Below are positions 41,427-50,424 of a stretch of DNA of 64,000 nucleotides, piece by piece. The position numbers and the translations under genes are program-made. A model generated the notes under the pieces. It worked only from the letters and a program-made list of their open reading frames with translations, ran no database searches and was not told where the DNA came from. Origin of the DNA: JALCOL01 sp022649665 (lineage in GTDB: Bacteria > Bacillota > Bacilli > Lactobacillales > Enterococcaceae); the NCBI GenBank assembly GCA_030372335.1, contig JAUDCW010000003.1; one strand, written 5' to 3'. The stretch's first letter is position 1. The number at the start of each line of letters is the position of its first letter.

Positions 41427-42323
41427 TTAGGATTTTTTATGATAAACAGCCGGATCGCCCGCTGGCCACCAAAGTTTGATCAAAGCTTGTGTTCCGGCAT
41501 TCTCTTCGCCTTTTGCCGCTAATGCATCATAGAGCCGTTTTGCTTCTTGTGTTGCGGGGAGCTCCAAGCCCATTTTTTCCGCTTCTTCCAAGGCGATCCT
41601 GAGATCTTTGATGAAATGCTTGACAAAAAAGCCGGGCGTGAAATCATGCTGCAAGATCCGCGGCGCATAGTTCGCTAACGACCAATTGGCCGCACTTCCG
41701 CCGTTAACAGTCGCAACGACTTTTTCCAAATCCAAACCAGCTTTGTCCGCATATGCTAAAAGCTCGCACATGCCGGTCATCGTCCCGGCGATCATGATCT
41801 GATTTGCCATTTTCGTATGTTGTCCGCTGCCGGCTCCGCCTTGCAGCTGGACAGTCGTTCCAAAAAGTTCGAAGAGCGGCTTCAGTTCTGCGAACGGCTC
41901 AGACTCACCGCCGACCATGATCGTCAGTGTCCCGTTTTGCGCACCCAGATCGCCGCCTGAAACCGGTGCATCCAGCGCATAAGCACCTTCTTTGAGCGCA
42001 TGCTCAAAAAGTTCGCGCGCCAGCGTCGGTTCGCTGGTCGTCAGATCCACTAAAAATTTTCCGGCGATCGGTGCTTGAAAAATACCTTGATCGCCAAAAT
42101 ACACCGCGCGTACATCGGTCGGAAAGCCGACCATCGTGAAGATCACATCGCTTTTCTCAGTGACTTCTTGGGGTGTCGCGCTCCAGAGCGCCCCTGCTGC
42201 AAGCGCCGCTTCAGCATGCGCCTTTGTTCGGTTATAGACATTTACCGTGCAGCCCGCTTTCAAAAGATGCTTCACGATCGAGGTGCCCATGACACCGGTG
42301 CCGATAAATCCTAATTTTTTCAT
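41427..42323 (-). CDS. 3-Hydroxyisobutyrate-dehydrogenase-family NAD(P)-dependent oxidoreductase
   Basis: This 298-residue beta-hydroxyacid dehydrogenase has the Rossmann motif GFIGTGVMG at residue 4, substrate-binding DAPVSGGDLGAQNG near 120 and the catalytic-lysine region GSGQHTKMANQ near 165. The exact substrate cannot be read from the sequence; the YkwC type is closest. AGGAGG precedes ATG 42323, so the upstream in-frame ATG 42392 is not used. It is 16 bases after a glycosyltransferase gene, with which it shares a transcript. Confidence 0.88.
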   Translation of the reverse strand: MKKLGFIGTGVMGTSIVKHLLKAGCTVNVYNRTKAHAEAALAAGALWSATPQEVTEKSDVIFTMVGFPTDVRAVYFGDQGIFQAPIAGKFLVDLTTSEPTLARELFEHALKEGAYALDAPVSGGDLGAQNGTLTIMVGGESEPFAELKPLFELFGTTVQLQGGAGSGQHTKMANQIMIAGTMTGMCELLAYADKAGLDLEKVVATVNGGSAANWSLANYAPRILQHDFTPGFFVKHFIKDLRIALEEAEKMGLELPATQEAKRLYDALAAKGEENAGTQALIKLWWPAGDPAVYHKKS

Positions 42324-42339
42324 ACTTTTCCCTCCTGCT

Positions 42340-43563
42340 TCAACGTCTGAAAAATTTGATCTTTTCTTTCTCGCGCGGGATCCGCTTTTCATAATCAGCT
42401 AATAAATTATCTTCAAAGTACCGCAGCGAAGAGTCGTAAAACTCGATCACGCGGTCGCCGAATGTTTCCGCCGAGATCTCACGGAGCATTTTCTGCTGGG
42501 CCGCCGGGTCAAACTTCAAACCGCGGTCGATATAGTGCAGGAGCGTCGGCGCAAACTCTTTGTCGCCGCGAAAGGTTTCGCCAAGTGTCAGATCATTGAA
42601 TAAATTATCGATATAATGATTGCCGGCAACGATCGCTTGGCATCCGGCTGCGATTGCTTCGATATAAGTCAATCCTTGTGATTCCGAAGTCGAAGCAGAA
42701 ACAAAATAATCGGCGCTTTGATAAAATTTGCTGACCTCGTCATGCGGCACCTCGCCGATAAAACGGACATGGCGCCCCAATCCTAAAGTCTGGGCGAGCT
42801 CCTTCAGCTCTGCTGTATAAGGTCCCTTGCCGACGATCAGGAGGCAAGCCTTCGGGTAATGCCGCAAAACTTCCGGCATTCCGTGGATGACCGCCTGGAT
42901 ATTTTTTTCATAAGAAACGCGCGAGAGGGAAAGCAAAAGAAGATCATCCTTTTGAAAACCCAGCTCATGACGAAAGTTTTCAGATGCCCGTTTGGTACAA
43001 GGATCCGGCAGAAATTTTTCGATCTCGATCCCTGTTGGGATAATACGAAGCGGTACATCGATATTATATGACTGCATCGTTTCCAAGACCCGTTCACTCG
43101 GACAGACGATCCCACTCAGTCCAATACTGAAAAATTTAAAATAAGCTTTCACCATCCGCGGCTTGATCAATTTGCCGTGAGCAATATAGTGAAGATAATC
43201 CTCATACATCGTGTGATACGTATGGATACAAGGGATCTTCAATTGCTTGGCGACGAATTTTCCCAAGATCCCCGTCCCGAACTCCGTTTGCGTATGGATC
43301 AGATCCAGCCGCATCGCCTTCGCTTTTTTATAAGCGTCGCGCATCCCGCTGATAATGATCCGCCGATCTTTGAATGAAACAAACGGGACACTTGGCAGCC
43401 GAATGATATTATCTTCTTCATCTTCCGCGGCATTCGGGTCAGTCGTCGTGAACATGATCACCTCATGTCCGCGATTTTCCAGCTGCGTTTTAAGCGTTTT
43501 GGTTGATGTCGCCACGCCGCTGACTTGCGGAAAATATGTATCTGTAAATATTCCGATCCTCAT
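42340..43563 (-). CDS. GT4 glycosyltransferase, probable glucosyl-diacylglycerol synthase
   Basis: This 407-residue family 4 glycosyltransferase begins MRIGIFTDTYFPQVSGVATS, like 1,2-diacylglycerol 3-glucosyltransferases of streptococci and enterococci. PTGIEIEKF and the E-x7-E motif in SESQGLTYIEA are the nucleotide-sugar and catalytic regions. Such enzymes make the glycolipid anchor of lipoteichoic acid at the inner membrane face. A second GT4 gene lies upstream, matching the two-enzyme system (BgsA/BgsB in Enterococcus faecalis), but which step each performs is not certain. GAGGTG supports ATG 43563. Confidence 0.82.
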   Translation of the reverse strand: MRIGIFTDTYFPQVSGVATSTKTLKTQLENRGHEVIMFTTTDPNAAEDEEDNIIRLPSVPFVSFKDRRIIISGMRDAYKKAKAMRLDLIHTQTEFGTGILGKFVAKQLKIPCIHTYHTMYEDYLHYIAHGKLIKPRMVKAYFKFFSIGLSGIVCPSERVLETMQSYNIDVPLRIIPTGIEIEKFLPDPCTKRASENFRHELGFQKDDLLLLSLSRVSYEKNIQAVIHGMPEVLRHYPKACLLIVGKGPYTAELKELAQTLGLGRHVRFIGEVPHDEVSKFYQSADYFVSASTSESQGLTYIEAIAAGCQAIVAGNHYIDNLFNDLTLGETFRGDKEFAPTLLHYIDRGLKFDPAAQQKMLREISAETFGDRVIEFYDSSLRYFEDNLLADYEKRIPREKEKIKFFRR

Positions 43564-43702
43564 TCTCTCACCTCTAAGCAGTGTTTCAGATTTCCCGCAC
43601 ATTTATAGTAATTCATCATGCCGGATTTTCGCAATGATTTTCTTGAAATAATGATCGCTTAAAGAAACAGCTGGTTGAGAAGATCCCTTTTCCGCGATCC
43701 AA

Positions 43703-43731
43703 AAAAGACCCCCTCAGCTGATCAGCCGTCT
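43703..43731 (-). terminator. Possible terminator between the two glycosyltransferase genes
   Basis: On the minus strand AGAC and GTCT close a hairpin containing CTGATCAG, followed by TTTTTT. The two genes may be only partly co-transcribed. Confidence 0.5.
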
Positions 43732-43751
43732 CTATCATGTGCTCTCTTTGA

Positions 43752-44795
43752 TCAATTCATTATTTTTTGATAAAGATCATCTTTCGGTGTCTGTCCCAAT
43801 ACATGCTCGTACACTGCCCGCAATTCTCGGCCGACTTGCCGGATATCGCGTGCTTGGGCAGTTTGGTAACCTTCCCGCGTCAAGTCAGGAGCTTCTTTTT
43901 GCAAAATCTCAGAAATCAGCGCTGCGAATTGATCGTTGTTTCTTCCCATAAAACAATTTGTGCCGGCTTGCATCCAGCCTTGATATACCGGAATATCCCG
44001 CAGCAAAACTTGCTGTTTGCTGGCCAGTGCTTCCAAAACAACGATCCCTTCTGTTTCTTCATAGGATGGAAAGAAAAACAGATCGGCGCCGGAATAGGCC
44101 CCCTGAAGAACCGCACCTGTGATATAACCGGGAAAGATCACGTTTTGCGGGTGATCTTTCTTGACGATCTCGCGAATATCCCGCGGGATCGAAAAAAGCG
44201 GTACATCCCCGAACCAGATAAACGTATAGGCCGGAAAACGCCGTGCCAGCGCGATAAAATCGATGATCCCTTTGCGTTTAAAAAACAAGCCGACACTCAT
44301 GACCACTTTTTGATCTGGTGCCAACTGAAAATAATTTCGAAAACCCCGCTCTTTTTCTGGATCAGGGTAGTATTTTTTCAAATCGATCCCATTGGAGATC
44401 GGCGCGATTGGTACTGTCAGGCCGTAGTTTTTCAACAGTTTTTTCGCATAGGGCGTCGGTGTGATCAAATGATCAGCTTTACGGTATAAATAGACCAATC
44501 TTTTTTTGACCAACGGCGCCAGCGCATTAGAGCCGACAAAAGAATTTCGAAAATCTTCTTCCGTCGAGTGGGCATGATAAATCACTTTTTTTCCCATTCT
44601 CCGGGCTCTCCAGATCATGTAGCTGCTTTTAGGTCCATACGTATTGATATGTAAAATATCATAATCGGTACACCGCGGATCAGTCGAATAATCGATATTC
44701 CACGCAGCAAGTGCGCGCTTCTGATGAGCAAGTGCACGACCCACCCCAGATTTGCTGACTATTTTTTCTCCTTCAAAGTATAATAAAACCTTCAC
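43752..44795 (-). CDS. GT4 glycosyltransferase, CpoA-like glycolipid synthase
   Basis: This 347-residue family 4 glycosyltransferase starts MKVLLYFEGEKIVSKSGVGRA, close to CpoA-type enzymes that add the second sugar to monoglycosyl-diacylglycerol. PISNGIDLKKY and the E-x7-E motif in EETEGIVVLEALA are present. Together with the next gene it would build the diglycosyl lipid anchor of lipoteichoic acid. A TATAAT on the minus strand at 44911-44916 may serve as the promoter. Confidence 0.82.
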   Translation of the reverse strand: MKVLLYFEGEKIVSKSGVGRALAHQKRALAAWNIDYSTDPRCTDYDILHINTYGPKSSYMIWRARRMGKKVIYHAHSTEEDFRNSFVGSNALAPLVKKRLVYLYRKADHLITPTPYAKKLLKNYGLTVPIAPISNGIDLKKYYPDPEKERGFRNYFQLAPDQKVVMSVGLFFKRKGIIDFIALARRFPAYTFIWFGDVPLFSIPRDIREIVKKDHPQNVIFPGYITGAVLQGAYSGADLFFFPSYEETEGIVVLEALASKQQVLLRDIPVYQGWMQAGTNCFMGRNNDQFAALISEILQKEAPDLTREGYQTAQARDIRQVGRELRAVYEHVLGQTPKDDLYQKIMN

Positions 44796-44977
44796 TTTGA
44801 CACCTCTTTAAAACGAATCGTTTCATTTTGTCATCGTGAATCGATCAGACGAAGCACTGAGATTCCTTCTCGCGAAAGAATCAAGGCGCATGATCTTTGA
44901 CAATATGTTAATTATACCTTAAGCCGCCCCTTTCTAACAGCCAGAACCAAAAATTCAGGCTTAAGTCGGAGATCCCC

Positions 44978-45013
44978 ACAAAAAAAGATCGTGACAATGT
45001 GGTCACGATCTTT
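44978..45013 (-). terminator. Terminator of ptsHI
   Basis: AAAGATCGTGAC (44984-44995) and its perfect complement (45002-45013) form a 12-bp stem. On the minus strand seven Ts follow, 11 bases after ptsI. Confidence 0.92.
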
Positions 45014-45023
45014 CACGTTTTGA

Positions 45024-46748
45024 TTATTCAGGAACATATTGTGCGACAAGCTCCAACACTTCATCAACTGTCGAACAGTCCGTCAGCGCTTTGTCAGCTA
45101 ATTCTTTCATTTTTGCGGTATCAAGACGTTTCATCAAACTGCGCGTTTTCAAAATCGAAGTGGCAGACATCGAAAACTCATCGAGTCCCATCCCGACCAA
45201 AAGCGGAACCGCTTTTTGATCGCCGGCCATTTCACCGCACATTCCTGCCCATTTTCCTTCTTTGTGCGCACTGTCGATCACATGTTTGACCAGGCGCAGA
45301 ATCGACGGATTATAAGGCTGGTACAAATAAGAAACACGTTCGTTCATCCGATCAGCAGCCATTGTGTACTGGATCAGATCATTCGTGCCGATGCTGAAGA
45401 AGTCGACTTCTTTAGCAAATTTGTCGGCAAGGACCGCCGCTGCCGGGATCTCGATCATGATGCCGAGCTGGATCTCATCGGCTACTGCAACTTTGTCGGC
45501 TTTCAATTTTGCTTTTTCTTCTTCAACGATCTGTTTCGCTTGCCGGAATTCCTGCAAGGTAGCGATCATCGGAAACATGATCCGCAGATTCCCGTATACT
45601 GAGGCCCGCAATAAAGCACGCAGCTGCGTCCGGAACATTCCTTGTTCATGCAAGCAGATCCGGATCGCACGATATCCCAAGAACGGATTCATTTCTTTCG
45701 GAAGCGGCAGATACGGGAGCTTTTTATCACCGCCGATATCCATCGTCCGAACAACGACTGGTTTATCGCCCATTCCTTCTAAAACAGCTTTGTATGCATC
45801 GAGCTGCTGCTCTTCAGTCGGAAAATCAGGAGAATCCATATACAAGAATTCTGTACGATAAAGTCCGACTGCTTCAGCACCGTTTTTATGAACACTGGTC
45901 AAATCTTTCGGTGTCCCGATGTTGGCAGCCAGTTCAAAATGCTTTCCGTCAGCAGTGACCGTCTTTTCATCTTTGAGTTTGTCCCATTCCGCTTTTTGAG
46001 CGGCAAATTTCTCCGCCACTTTGCGGAATTCTTTGACTTCTGCCTCGCTTGGATCGATCACTACTTCACCGGAAAGACCATCGACCGCCAGCATCATTCC
46101 TTGCTTTGCAACAGAAGTGATCTTTTCGGTTCCGACGATCGCCGGGATCTCAAGTGAACGCGCCATGATCGCTGAATGTGACGTTCTGCCGCCGATATCT
46201 GTCACAAATGCTTTCACATGCTCTTTATCAAGCTGAGCAGTGTCGCTTGGTGTCAAATCGTGTGCGACGATCACCACTTGATCTTGGATCATCGAAGGGT
46301 CAGGGAGCCGAACACCTAACAGGTGTGCCAGTACGCGCTTTGTGACATCTTTCACGTCGGCAGCGCGCTCCTGCATATAAGGATTATCAGTCATTCCTTC
46401 AAGTGTATCAATAAATTGATCAGTCACTTGTTTTAAAGCAGCTTCGGCATTGACTTTGTCCGAATTGATCAAGTCTTTGATTTGTCCGATCATTTCCGGA
46501 TCGCTCAGGACCATGATGTGCGCATCAAAAACCTGTGCATCTTTTTCACCCAAGTTTTTTTTGGCTTTATCACGAATAATATGAAGCTCATCGATCGATT
46601 CTTGCAAGGCTTTGTCTAGACGTGCAGACTCTGCAGCAGGATCAGTGATGCTTTTTTTCTCAAAAGATAAATCAGGCTGCACTAATAAATAAGCTTTTGC
46701 AACAGCAATCCCATCACTAGCGGCAATTCCCTTTAACTTTTCAGACAT
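45024..46748 (-). CDS. ptsI: PTS enzyme I
   Basis: This 574-residue phosphotransferase moves phosphate from PEP to HPr. The active His lies in GGRTSHSAIMAR (about residue 190), and the PEP-binding signatures are DIGGDKKLPY and FSIGTNDLIQYTMAADR. It overlaps ptsH by one base. It serves all sugar PTS systems, including the fructose permease at 32078-34093. Confidence 0.97.
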   Translation of the reverse strand: MSEKLKGIAASDGIAVAKAYLLVQPDLSFEKKSITDPAAESARLDKALQESIDELHIIRDKAKKNLGEKDAQVFDAHIMVLSDPEMIGQIKDLINSDKVNAEAALKQVTDQFIDTLEGMTDNPYMQERAADVKDVTKRVLAHLLGVRLPDPSMIQDQVVIVAHDLTPSDTAQLDKEHVKAFVTDIGGRTSHSAIMARSLEIPAIVGTEKITSVAKQGMMLAVDGLSGEVVIDPSEAEVKEFRKVAEKFAAQKAEWDKLKDEKTVTADGKHFELAANIGTPKDLTSVHKNGAEAVGLYRTEFLYMDSPDFPTEEQQLDAYKAVLEGMGDKPVVVRTMDIGGDKKLPYLPLPKEMNPFLGYRAIRICLHEQGMFRTQLRALLRASVYGNLRIMFPMIATLQEFRQAKQIVEEEKAKLKADKVAVADEIQLGIMIEIPAAAVLADKFAKEVDFFSIGTNDLIQYTMAADRMNERVSYLYQPYNPSILRLVKHVIDSAHKEGKWAGMCGEMAGDQKAVPLLVGMGLDEFSMSATSILKTRSLMKRLDTAKMKELADKALTDCSTVDEVLELVAQYVPE

Positions 46749-47014
46749 TATTCAGAAAGTCCTTCCTTTTTCATTGTTTCTTCGATAGCAGTCATTGCAT
46801 CTCCTTCATCGGCGCCGTCTGCTGAAATCGTGACATCGCTTCCTTGGCCAACGCCAAGCGACATTACGCCCATGATCGATTTAAGATTGACTGATTTCCC
46901 TTTGTATTCAAGGTTGATATCAGAATTGAATTTAGAAGCAGTTTGGACCAATAAAGTTGCAGGACGAGCATGAATCCCTGTCTCAGCAATAATATGAAAC
47001 TCTTTTTTTTCCAT
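46748..47014 (-). CDS. ptsH: PTS phosphocarrier protein HPr
   Basis: This 88-residue carrier shows His15 in GIHARPA, phosphorylated by enzyme I, and Ser46 in NLKSIMGVM, the target of HPr kinase for catabolite control with CcpA. These positions fit a start at the second ATG (47014), giving MEKKEFH as in enterococcal HPr, although the first ATG 47020 is nearer to AAAGGAG. It is the first gene of ptsHI. Confidence 0.97.
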   Translation of the reverse strand: MEKKEFHIIAETGIHARPATLLVQTASKFNSDINLEYKGKSVNLKSIMGVMSLGVGQGSDVTISADGADEGDAMTAIEETMKKEGLSE

Positions 47015-47105
47015 AGTCATCGTTCTCCTTTGTCCTAAAATGGATTTGAAATGAAGAAAGATAAAGAGTTCTCTCCTCTTGTCTCCTTCTTTAATTCTCT
47101 ACTAA

Positions 47106-47134
47106 AGATTACCATTTTTCCATTTTAGTTACAA
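47106..47134 (-). promoter_or_regulatory. Promoter of ptsHI
   Basis: On the minus strand TTGTAA (47129-47134), a 17-base spacer and TAATCT (47106-47111), about 85 bases before ptsH. Confidence 0.6.
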
Positions 47135-47279
47135 CTATTTCGTAGCAGAACTCTAGTTTTATCCCTGATTGTCCGCGCCGTTAAGCTCTTACAAAAAAAG
47201 ACGATCATTTTATAAAAAAAACAATCCCGTCTTTTTTGTTAACAGATTTTCTGCGCGGCTGTTTTCGCGAGCGTTCTGC

Positions 47280-47307
47280 TTGCGCTGACAACAAAAAATG
47301 ATATAAT
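47280..47307 (+). promoter_or_regulatory. Promoter of clpE
   Basis: TTGCGC (47280-47285), a 16-base spacer and TATAAT (47302-47307), directly before the CtsR site. Confidence 0.65.
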
Positions 47308-47316
47308 TGATACAAA

Positions 47317-47333
47317 GGTCAGGAAAGGTCAAT
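47317..47333 (+). promoter_or_regulatory. CtsR operator of clpE
   Basis: AGGTCAG-GAA-AGGTCAA is a direct heptad repeat with a 3-base spacer, close to the CtsR consensus. It overlaps the expected transcription start, so the repressor would block clpE until heat stress. Confidence 0.8.
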
Positions 47334-47395
47334 CAACAACAACCCGTTGTCCGAGGCAACTATCCCCCTTTGATTTAGAAAGGAGTGTCCTTTAT

Positions 47396-49741
47396 ATGCT
47401 TTGTCAAAACTGCGGAAAAAATGAAGCAACGATTCATTTATATGCGAATGTCAATGGTCAGCGCAAACAGCTCGACTATTGCCAAAGTTGTTATCAGAAA
47501 TTAAAGGCACAACAAGCTCAACAAATGAATAATACTCCGAACGGACCGGTAGGCCAGGGCCAAGATCCTTATGGTTTCGGGTCGCTCGACGATCTGTTCC
47601 GTTCAATGCAAGAACAATTCTCAAATGGCGGCGGCAATCCCCCGCCAACTCAATCCGGCGGCGGTAACGGCGGAGGCGGCGGAAATAATTTCTTCGGCGG
47701 CCGCGGCGGCGGTCAAGGCGGCCCTGGTCGTCCTGGTCCGCAGCAAGGTCAGGGAGAATCGCTTCTTGGCAAATACGGGATCAATGTCACTGAAGAAGCC
47801 CGCCAAGGAAAAATCGATCCAGTTGTCGGCCGTGATGACGAAATCATGCGAGTCATCGAGATCTTGAATCGGCGGACCAAAAATAATCCGGTCTTGATCG
47901 GAGAGCCCGGCGTCGGGAAAACTGCGGTCGTTGAAGGATTAGCGCAAAAGATCGTCAATGGCGAAGTACCGCAAAAACTTTTGAATAAGGAAGTCATTCG
48001 GTTAGATGTCGCTTCCCTCGTTCAAGGAACCGGGATCCGCGGACAATTTGAGGAACGGATCCAGCAATTGATGGAAGAAGTCAAAGCCAACAAACGGATC
48101 ATTCTCTTCATTGATGAAGTCCATGAACTCGTAGGTGCCGGGAGTGCCGGCGAAGGCAATATGGATGCCGGCGGGATTTTGAAACCGGCATTGGCTCGTG
48201 GTGAGCTGCAAATGGTCGGCGCAACAACATTGAATGAATACCGGATCATCGAAAAAGATGCCGCCCTTGAGCGCCGTCTTCAACCTGTCCGGGTCGATGA
48301 ACCGAGCGTCGATGAAACGATCACGATCCTGAAGGGGATCCAAAACCGTTATGAAGACTACCATCATGTCAAATATACGGATGGTGCGATCCGAGCTGCA
48401 GCGATCCTGTCGAACCGTTACATTCAGGAACGTTTCCTGCCTGATAAAGCGATCGACCTTTTGGATGAGTCGGGTTCGAAAAAGAACTTGACGATCAAGT
48501 TCGTCGATCCCGAAACGATCGATAAACGTTTGAAAGATGTCGAAGCGCAAAAGAATCAAGCATCCAAAGAAGAAGATTATGAAAAAGCGGCTTATTACCG
48601 CGACCAGATCAATAAATTGAACGAGCTCAAAAAACAGCAAGTCGCTAAAAACGAGATCCCAACAGTTACTGAAAAAGATATGGAAAATATCGTCCAAGAA
48701 AAAACAGGGATCCCCGTTGGCGAGTTGAAGCAAAAAGAGCAGACACAATTGAAAAATCTCGATGAAGATTTGACGAAACATGTCATCGGCCAAGACAGCG
48801 CTGTTGCGAAAGTTTCCAAAGCGATCCGCCGAAACCGAATCGGCCTTGGAAAACATACGCGTCCGATCGGCTCCTTCCTCTTCGTCGGTCCGACAGGTGT
48901 CGGCAAGACTGAACTGGCAAAGCAGCTGGCGTATGAATTGTTCGGCAATGAAGATTCGATGATCCGTTTCGATATGAGTGAATATATGGAAAAACACAGC
49001 GTCTCGAAACTGATCGGTTCGCCTCCAGGCTATGTCGGCTATGAAGAAGCTGGCCAATTGACCGAAAAGGTGCGCCGCAATCCTTACAGTTTGATCCTGC
49101 TGGATGAAATCGAAAAAGCTCATCCCGATGTTCTGCATATGTTTTTGCAGATCCTTGACGACGGTCGTCTGACCGATGCTCAAGGTCGGACCGTCAGCTT
49201 TAAAGATTCGATCATCATCATGACGAGCAATGCCGGCAGCGGCACAACGGAAGCAAATGTCGGGTTCGGTGCACAAGCGACTGGTACGACCCATTCCGTT
49301 TTGAATCAATTGACGGATTACTTCAAGCCGGAGTTCTTGAATCGTTTTGACGCGATCGTCGAATTCCAATCGCTCAGCAAAGAGAATTTGAAAGCGATCG
49401 TCAACTTGATGCTCGCAGATGTCAACAAGCTCTTGAAAGAACAGAACATGCACATCACGGTAACAGAACCGGCAAAAGAAAAATTAGTCGATCTGGGGTA
49501 CGATCCAAAAATGGGTGCACGTCCGCTTCGCCGGACGATCCAAGACCAAATCGAAGATGGGATCGCTGATTACTATCTCGATCATCAGGATATCCACGAA
49601 TTGCGTGCTGAGATCCGCGATGGAAAAATCGTGATCGGCGCTGCTGCTGAAGAGTCTGCTGAAAAAGCACCAGCAAAAGAAGCAGCCGCTCCGGCAAAAG
49701 AGGATAAGTCACAAAGCGAAGATAAAAAAGATAACGAGTAA
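47396..49741 (+). CDS. clpE: ATP-dependent Clp unfoldase ClpE
   Basis: This 781-residue Hsp100 protein has an N-terminal C4 zinc finger (CQNCG and CQSCY, residues 3-29), a long Gly-rich linker (about 80-120), a first AAA domain with Walker A GEPGVGKT, a UVR motif (KEEDYEKAAYYRDQIN) in the middle region, a second AAA domain with GPTGVGKT, and a charged Ala/Glu/Lys tail. The zinc finger and UVR motif distinguish ClpE from ClpC. It is under a CtsR-type operator. AAAGGAG precedes ATG 47396. Confidence 0.96.
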   Translation: MLCQNCGKNEATIHLYANVNGQRKQLDYCQSCYQKLKAQQAQQMNNTPNGPVGQGQDPYGFGSLDDLFRSMQEQFSNGGGNPPPTQSGGGNGGGGGNNFFGGRGGGQGGPGRPGPQQGQGESLLGKYGINVTEEARQGKIDPVVGRDDEIMRVIEILNRRTKNNPVLIGEPGVGKTAVVEGLAQKIVNGEVPQKLLNKEVIRLDVASLVQGTGIRGQFEERIQQLMEEVKANKRIILFIDEVHELVGAGSAGEGNMDAGGILKPALARGELQMVGATTLNEYRIIEKDAALERRLQPVRVDEPSVDETITILKGIQNRYEDYHHVKYTDGAIRAAAILSNRYIQERFLPDKAIDLLDESGSKKNLTIKFVDPETIDKRLKDVEAQKNQASKEEDYEKAAYYRDQINKLNELKKQQVAKNEIPTVTEKDMENIVQEKTGIPVGELKQKEQTQLKNLDEDLTKHVIGQDSAVAKVSKAIRRNRIGLGKHTRPIGSFLFVGPTGVGKTELAKQLAYELFGNEDSMIRFDMSEYMEKHSVSKLIGSPPGYVGYEEAGQLTEKVRRNPYSLILLDEIEKAHPDVLHMFLQILDDGRLTDAQGRTVSFKDSIIIMTSNAGSGTTEANVGFGAQATGTTHSVLNQLTDYFKPEFLNRFDAIVEFQSLSKENLKAIVNLMLADVNKLLKEQNMHITVTEPAKEKLVDLGYDPKMGARPLRRTIQDQIEDGIADYYLDHQDIHELRAEIRDGKIVIGAAAEESAEKAPAKEAAAPAKEDKSQSEDKKDNE

Positions 49742-49755
49742 TGAATAGACGGCAG

Positions 49756-49794
49756 CGTCAGAAGAGTCAGCATCTCTTCTGACGTTGTTTTTTT
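49756..49794 (+). terminator. Terminator of clpE
   Basis: CGTCAGAAGAG (49756-49766) and its perfect complement (49774-49784) are followed by TTGTTTTTTT. Confidence 0.9.
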
Positions 49795-49915
49795 ACATAA
49801 TTGATAATCATTCTCTTTTATCGATCAAGTGCCTATTTATACCTTTCACAGCATCAATTCTCAGTTATCTATATTTTTTTGGTAGGTTATAAAAAAAATA
49901 TGAGATATTTATTTC

Positions 49916-49944
49916 TTGCCAACTTTTCCAAAAAATAATATAAT
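49916..49944 (+). promoter_or_regulatory. Promoter of the DUF1827 gene
   Basis: TTGCCA (49916-49921), a 17-base spacer and a perfect TATAAT (49939-49944). Confidence 0.75.
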
Positions 49945-49992
49945 TAACTTGTGAAAAGGAAAACGCACACAATACTGAATAGGAGTGATGTC

Positions 49993-50298
49993 ATGAAAAT
50001 TATCGATGTGACCAGCAGTCATGCAAATCTTGTTTACAACCAGTTAGCCAACACCGAAGCAACCCTTGTCAGAGTCTACTCAGTGGGCAAAATTACTGTT
50101 ACATATAAAAAATCAGATACACAGATCCAGCTGACGCTCAGCAACAAAACCCATAAGATCCATCAAAAAGAGATCGACTTCATTCTTCACCGCTTGGTGC
50201 CTGATCATTCAAGCAGCAATACAACTGTGATCCGCTTTGATCATTTAGTCGAAGTGACCTATCAGCTGACTCCGCATCACAAAAAGATCCACCAATGA
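49993..50298 (+). CDS. DUF1827 family protein
   Basis: This 101-residue protein matches the DUF1827 family of Lactobacillales (MKIIDVTSSHANLVYNQL, VYSVGKITVTY). It is small and soluble, with a His-rich C-terminus (TPHHKKIHQ); its function is unknown. AGGAG lies 7 bases before ATG 49993, so the upstream in-frame ATG at 49951 is not the start. It has its own promoter and a strong terminator. Confidence 0.82.
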   Translation: MKIIDVTSSHANLVYNQLANTEATLVRVYSVGKITVTYKKSDTQIQLTLSNKTHKIHQKEIDFILHRLVPDHSSSNTTVIRFDHLVEVTYQLTPHHKKIHQ

Positions 50299-50318
50299 TT
50301 TCGCTTATATCGACACAA

Positions 50319-50383
50319 GGCTGAGACAAAAGTGTTCAGCTCCTAATCCGAAGAAGCTGCTTTTGAAACGTCGTTTATTCGGA
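50319..50383. repeat. Dispersed intergenic repeat, copy 1
   Basis: The segment begins GGCTGAGACAAAAGTG and contains AAGAAGCTGCTTTTGAAAC, with TCCGAA and TTCGGA as outer inverted ends (50346-50382). A related AAGAAGCTGCTTTTAGAAC block is at 58133-58151. Both copies directly precede strong terminator palindromes. Confidence 0.55.
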
Positions 50384-50419
50384 AACAGGGCTTGCGGCAA
50401 TTGCCGCAAGCCCTGTTTT
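50384..50419. terminator. Bidirectional terminator
   Basis: A perfect 32-base palindrome (ACAGGGCTTGCGGCAA and its complement, 50384-50415) is followed by TTTTTA on the plus strand. It ends the DUF1827 gene and faces the convergent EFR1 gene. Confidence 0.85.
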
Positions 50420-50424
50420 TATAT

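Noticed and set aside
47194..47239. Inverted repeat AAAAAAGACG/CGTCTTTTTT between ptsH and clpE
   Set aside because: The loop is about 24 bases and there is no plus-strand gene upstream to terminate, so a functional terminator is doubtful.
48002..49453. Long minus-strand ORF opposite clpE (483 codons)
   Set aside because: It is the reverse frame of a GC-biased coding region, with Phe/Asp/Arg-rich composition and no SD; clpE is unambiguous on the other strand.
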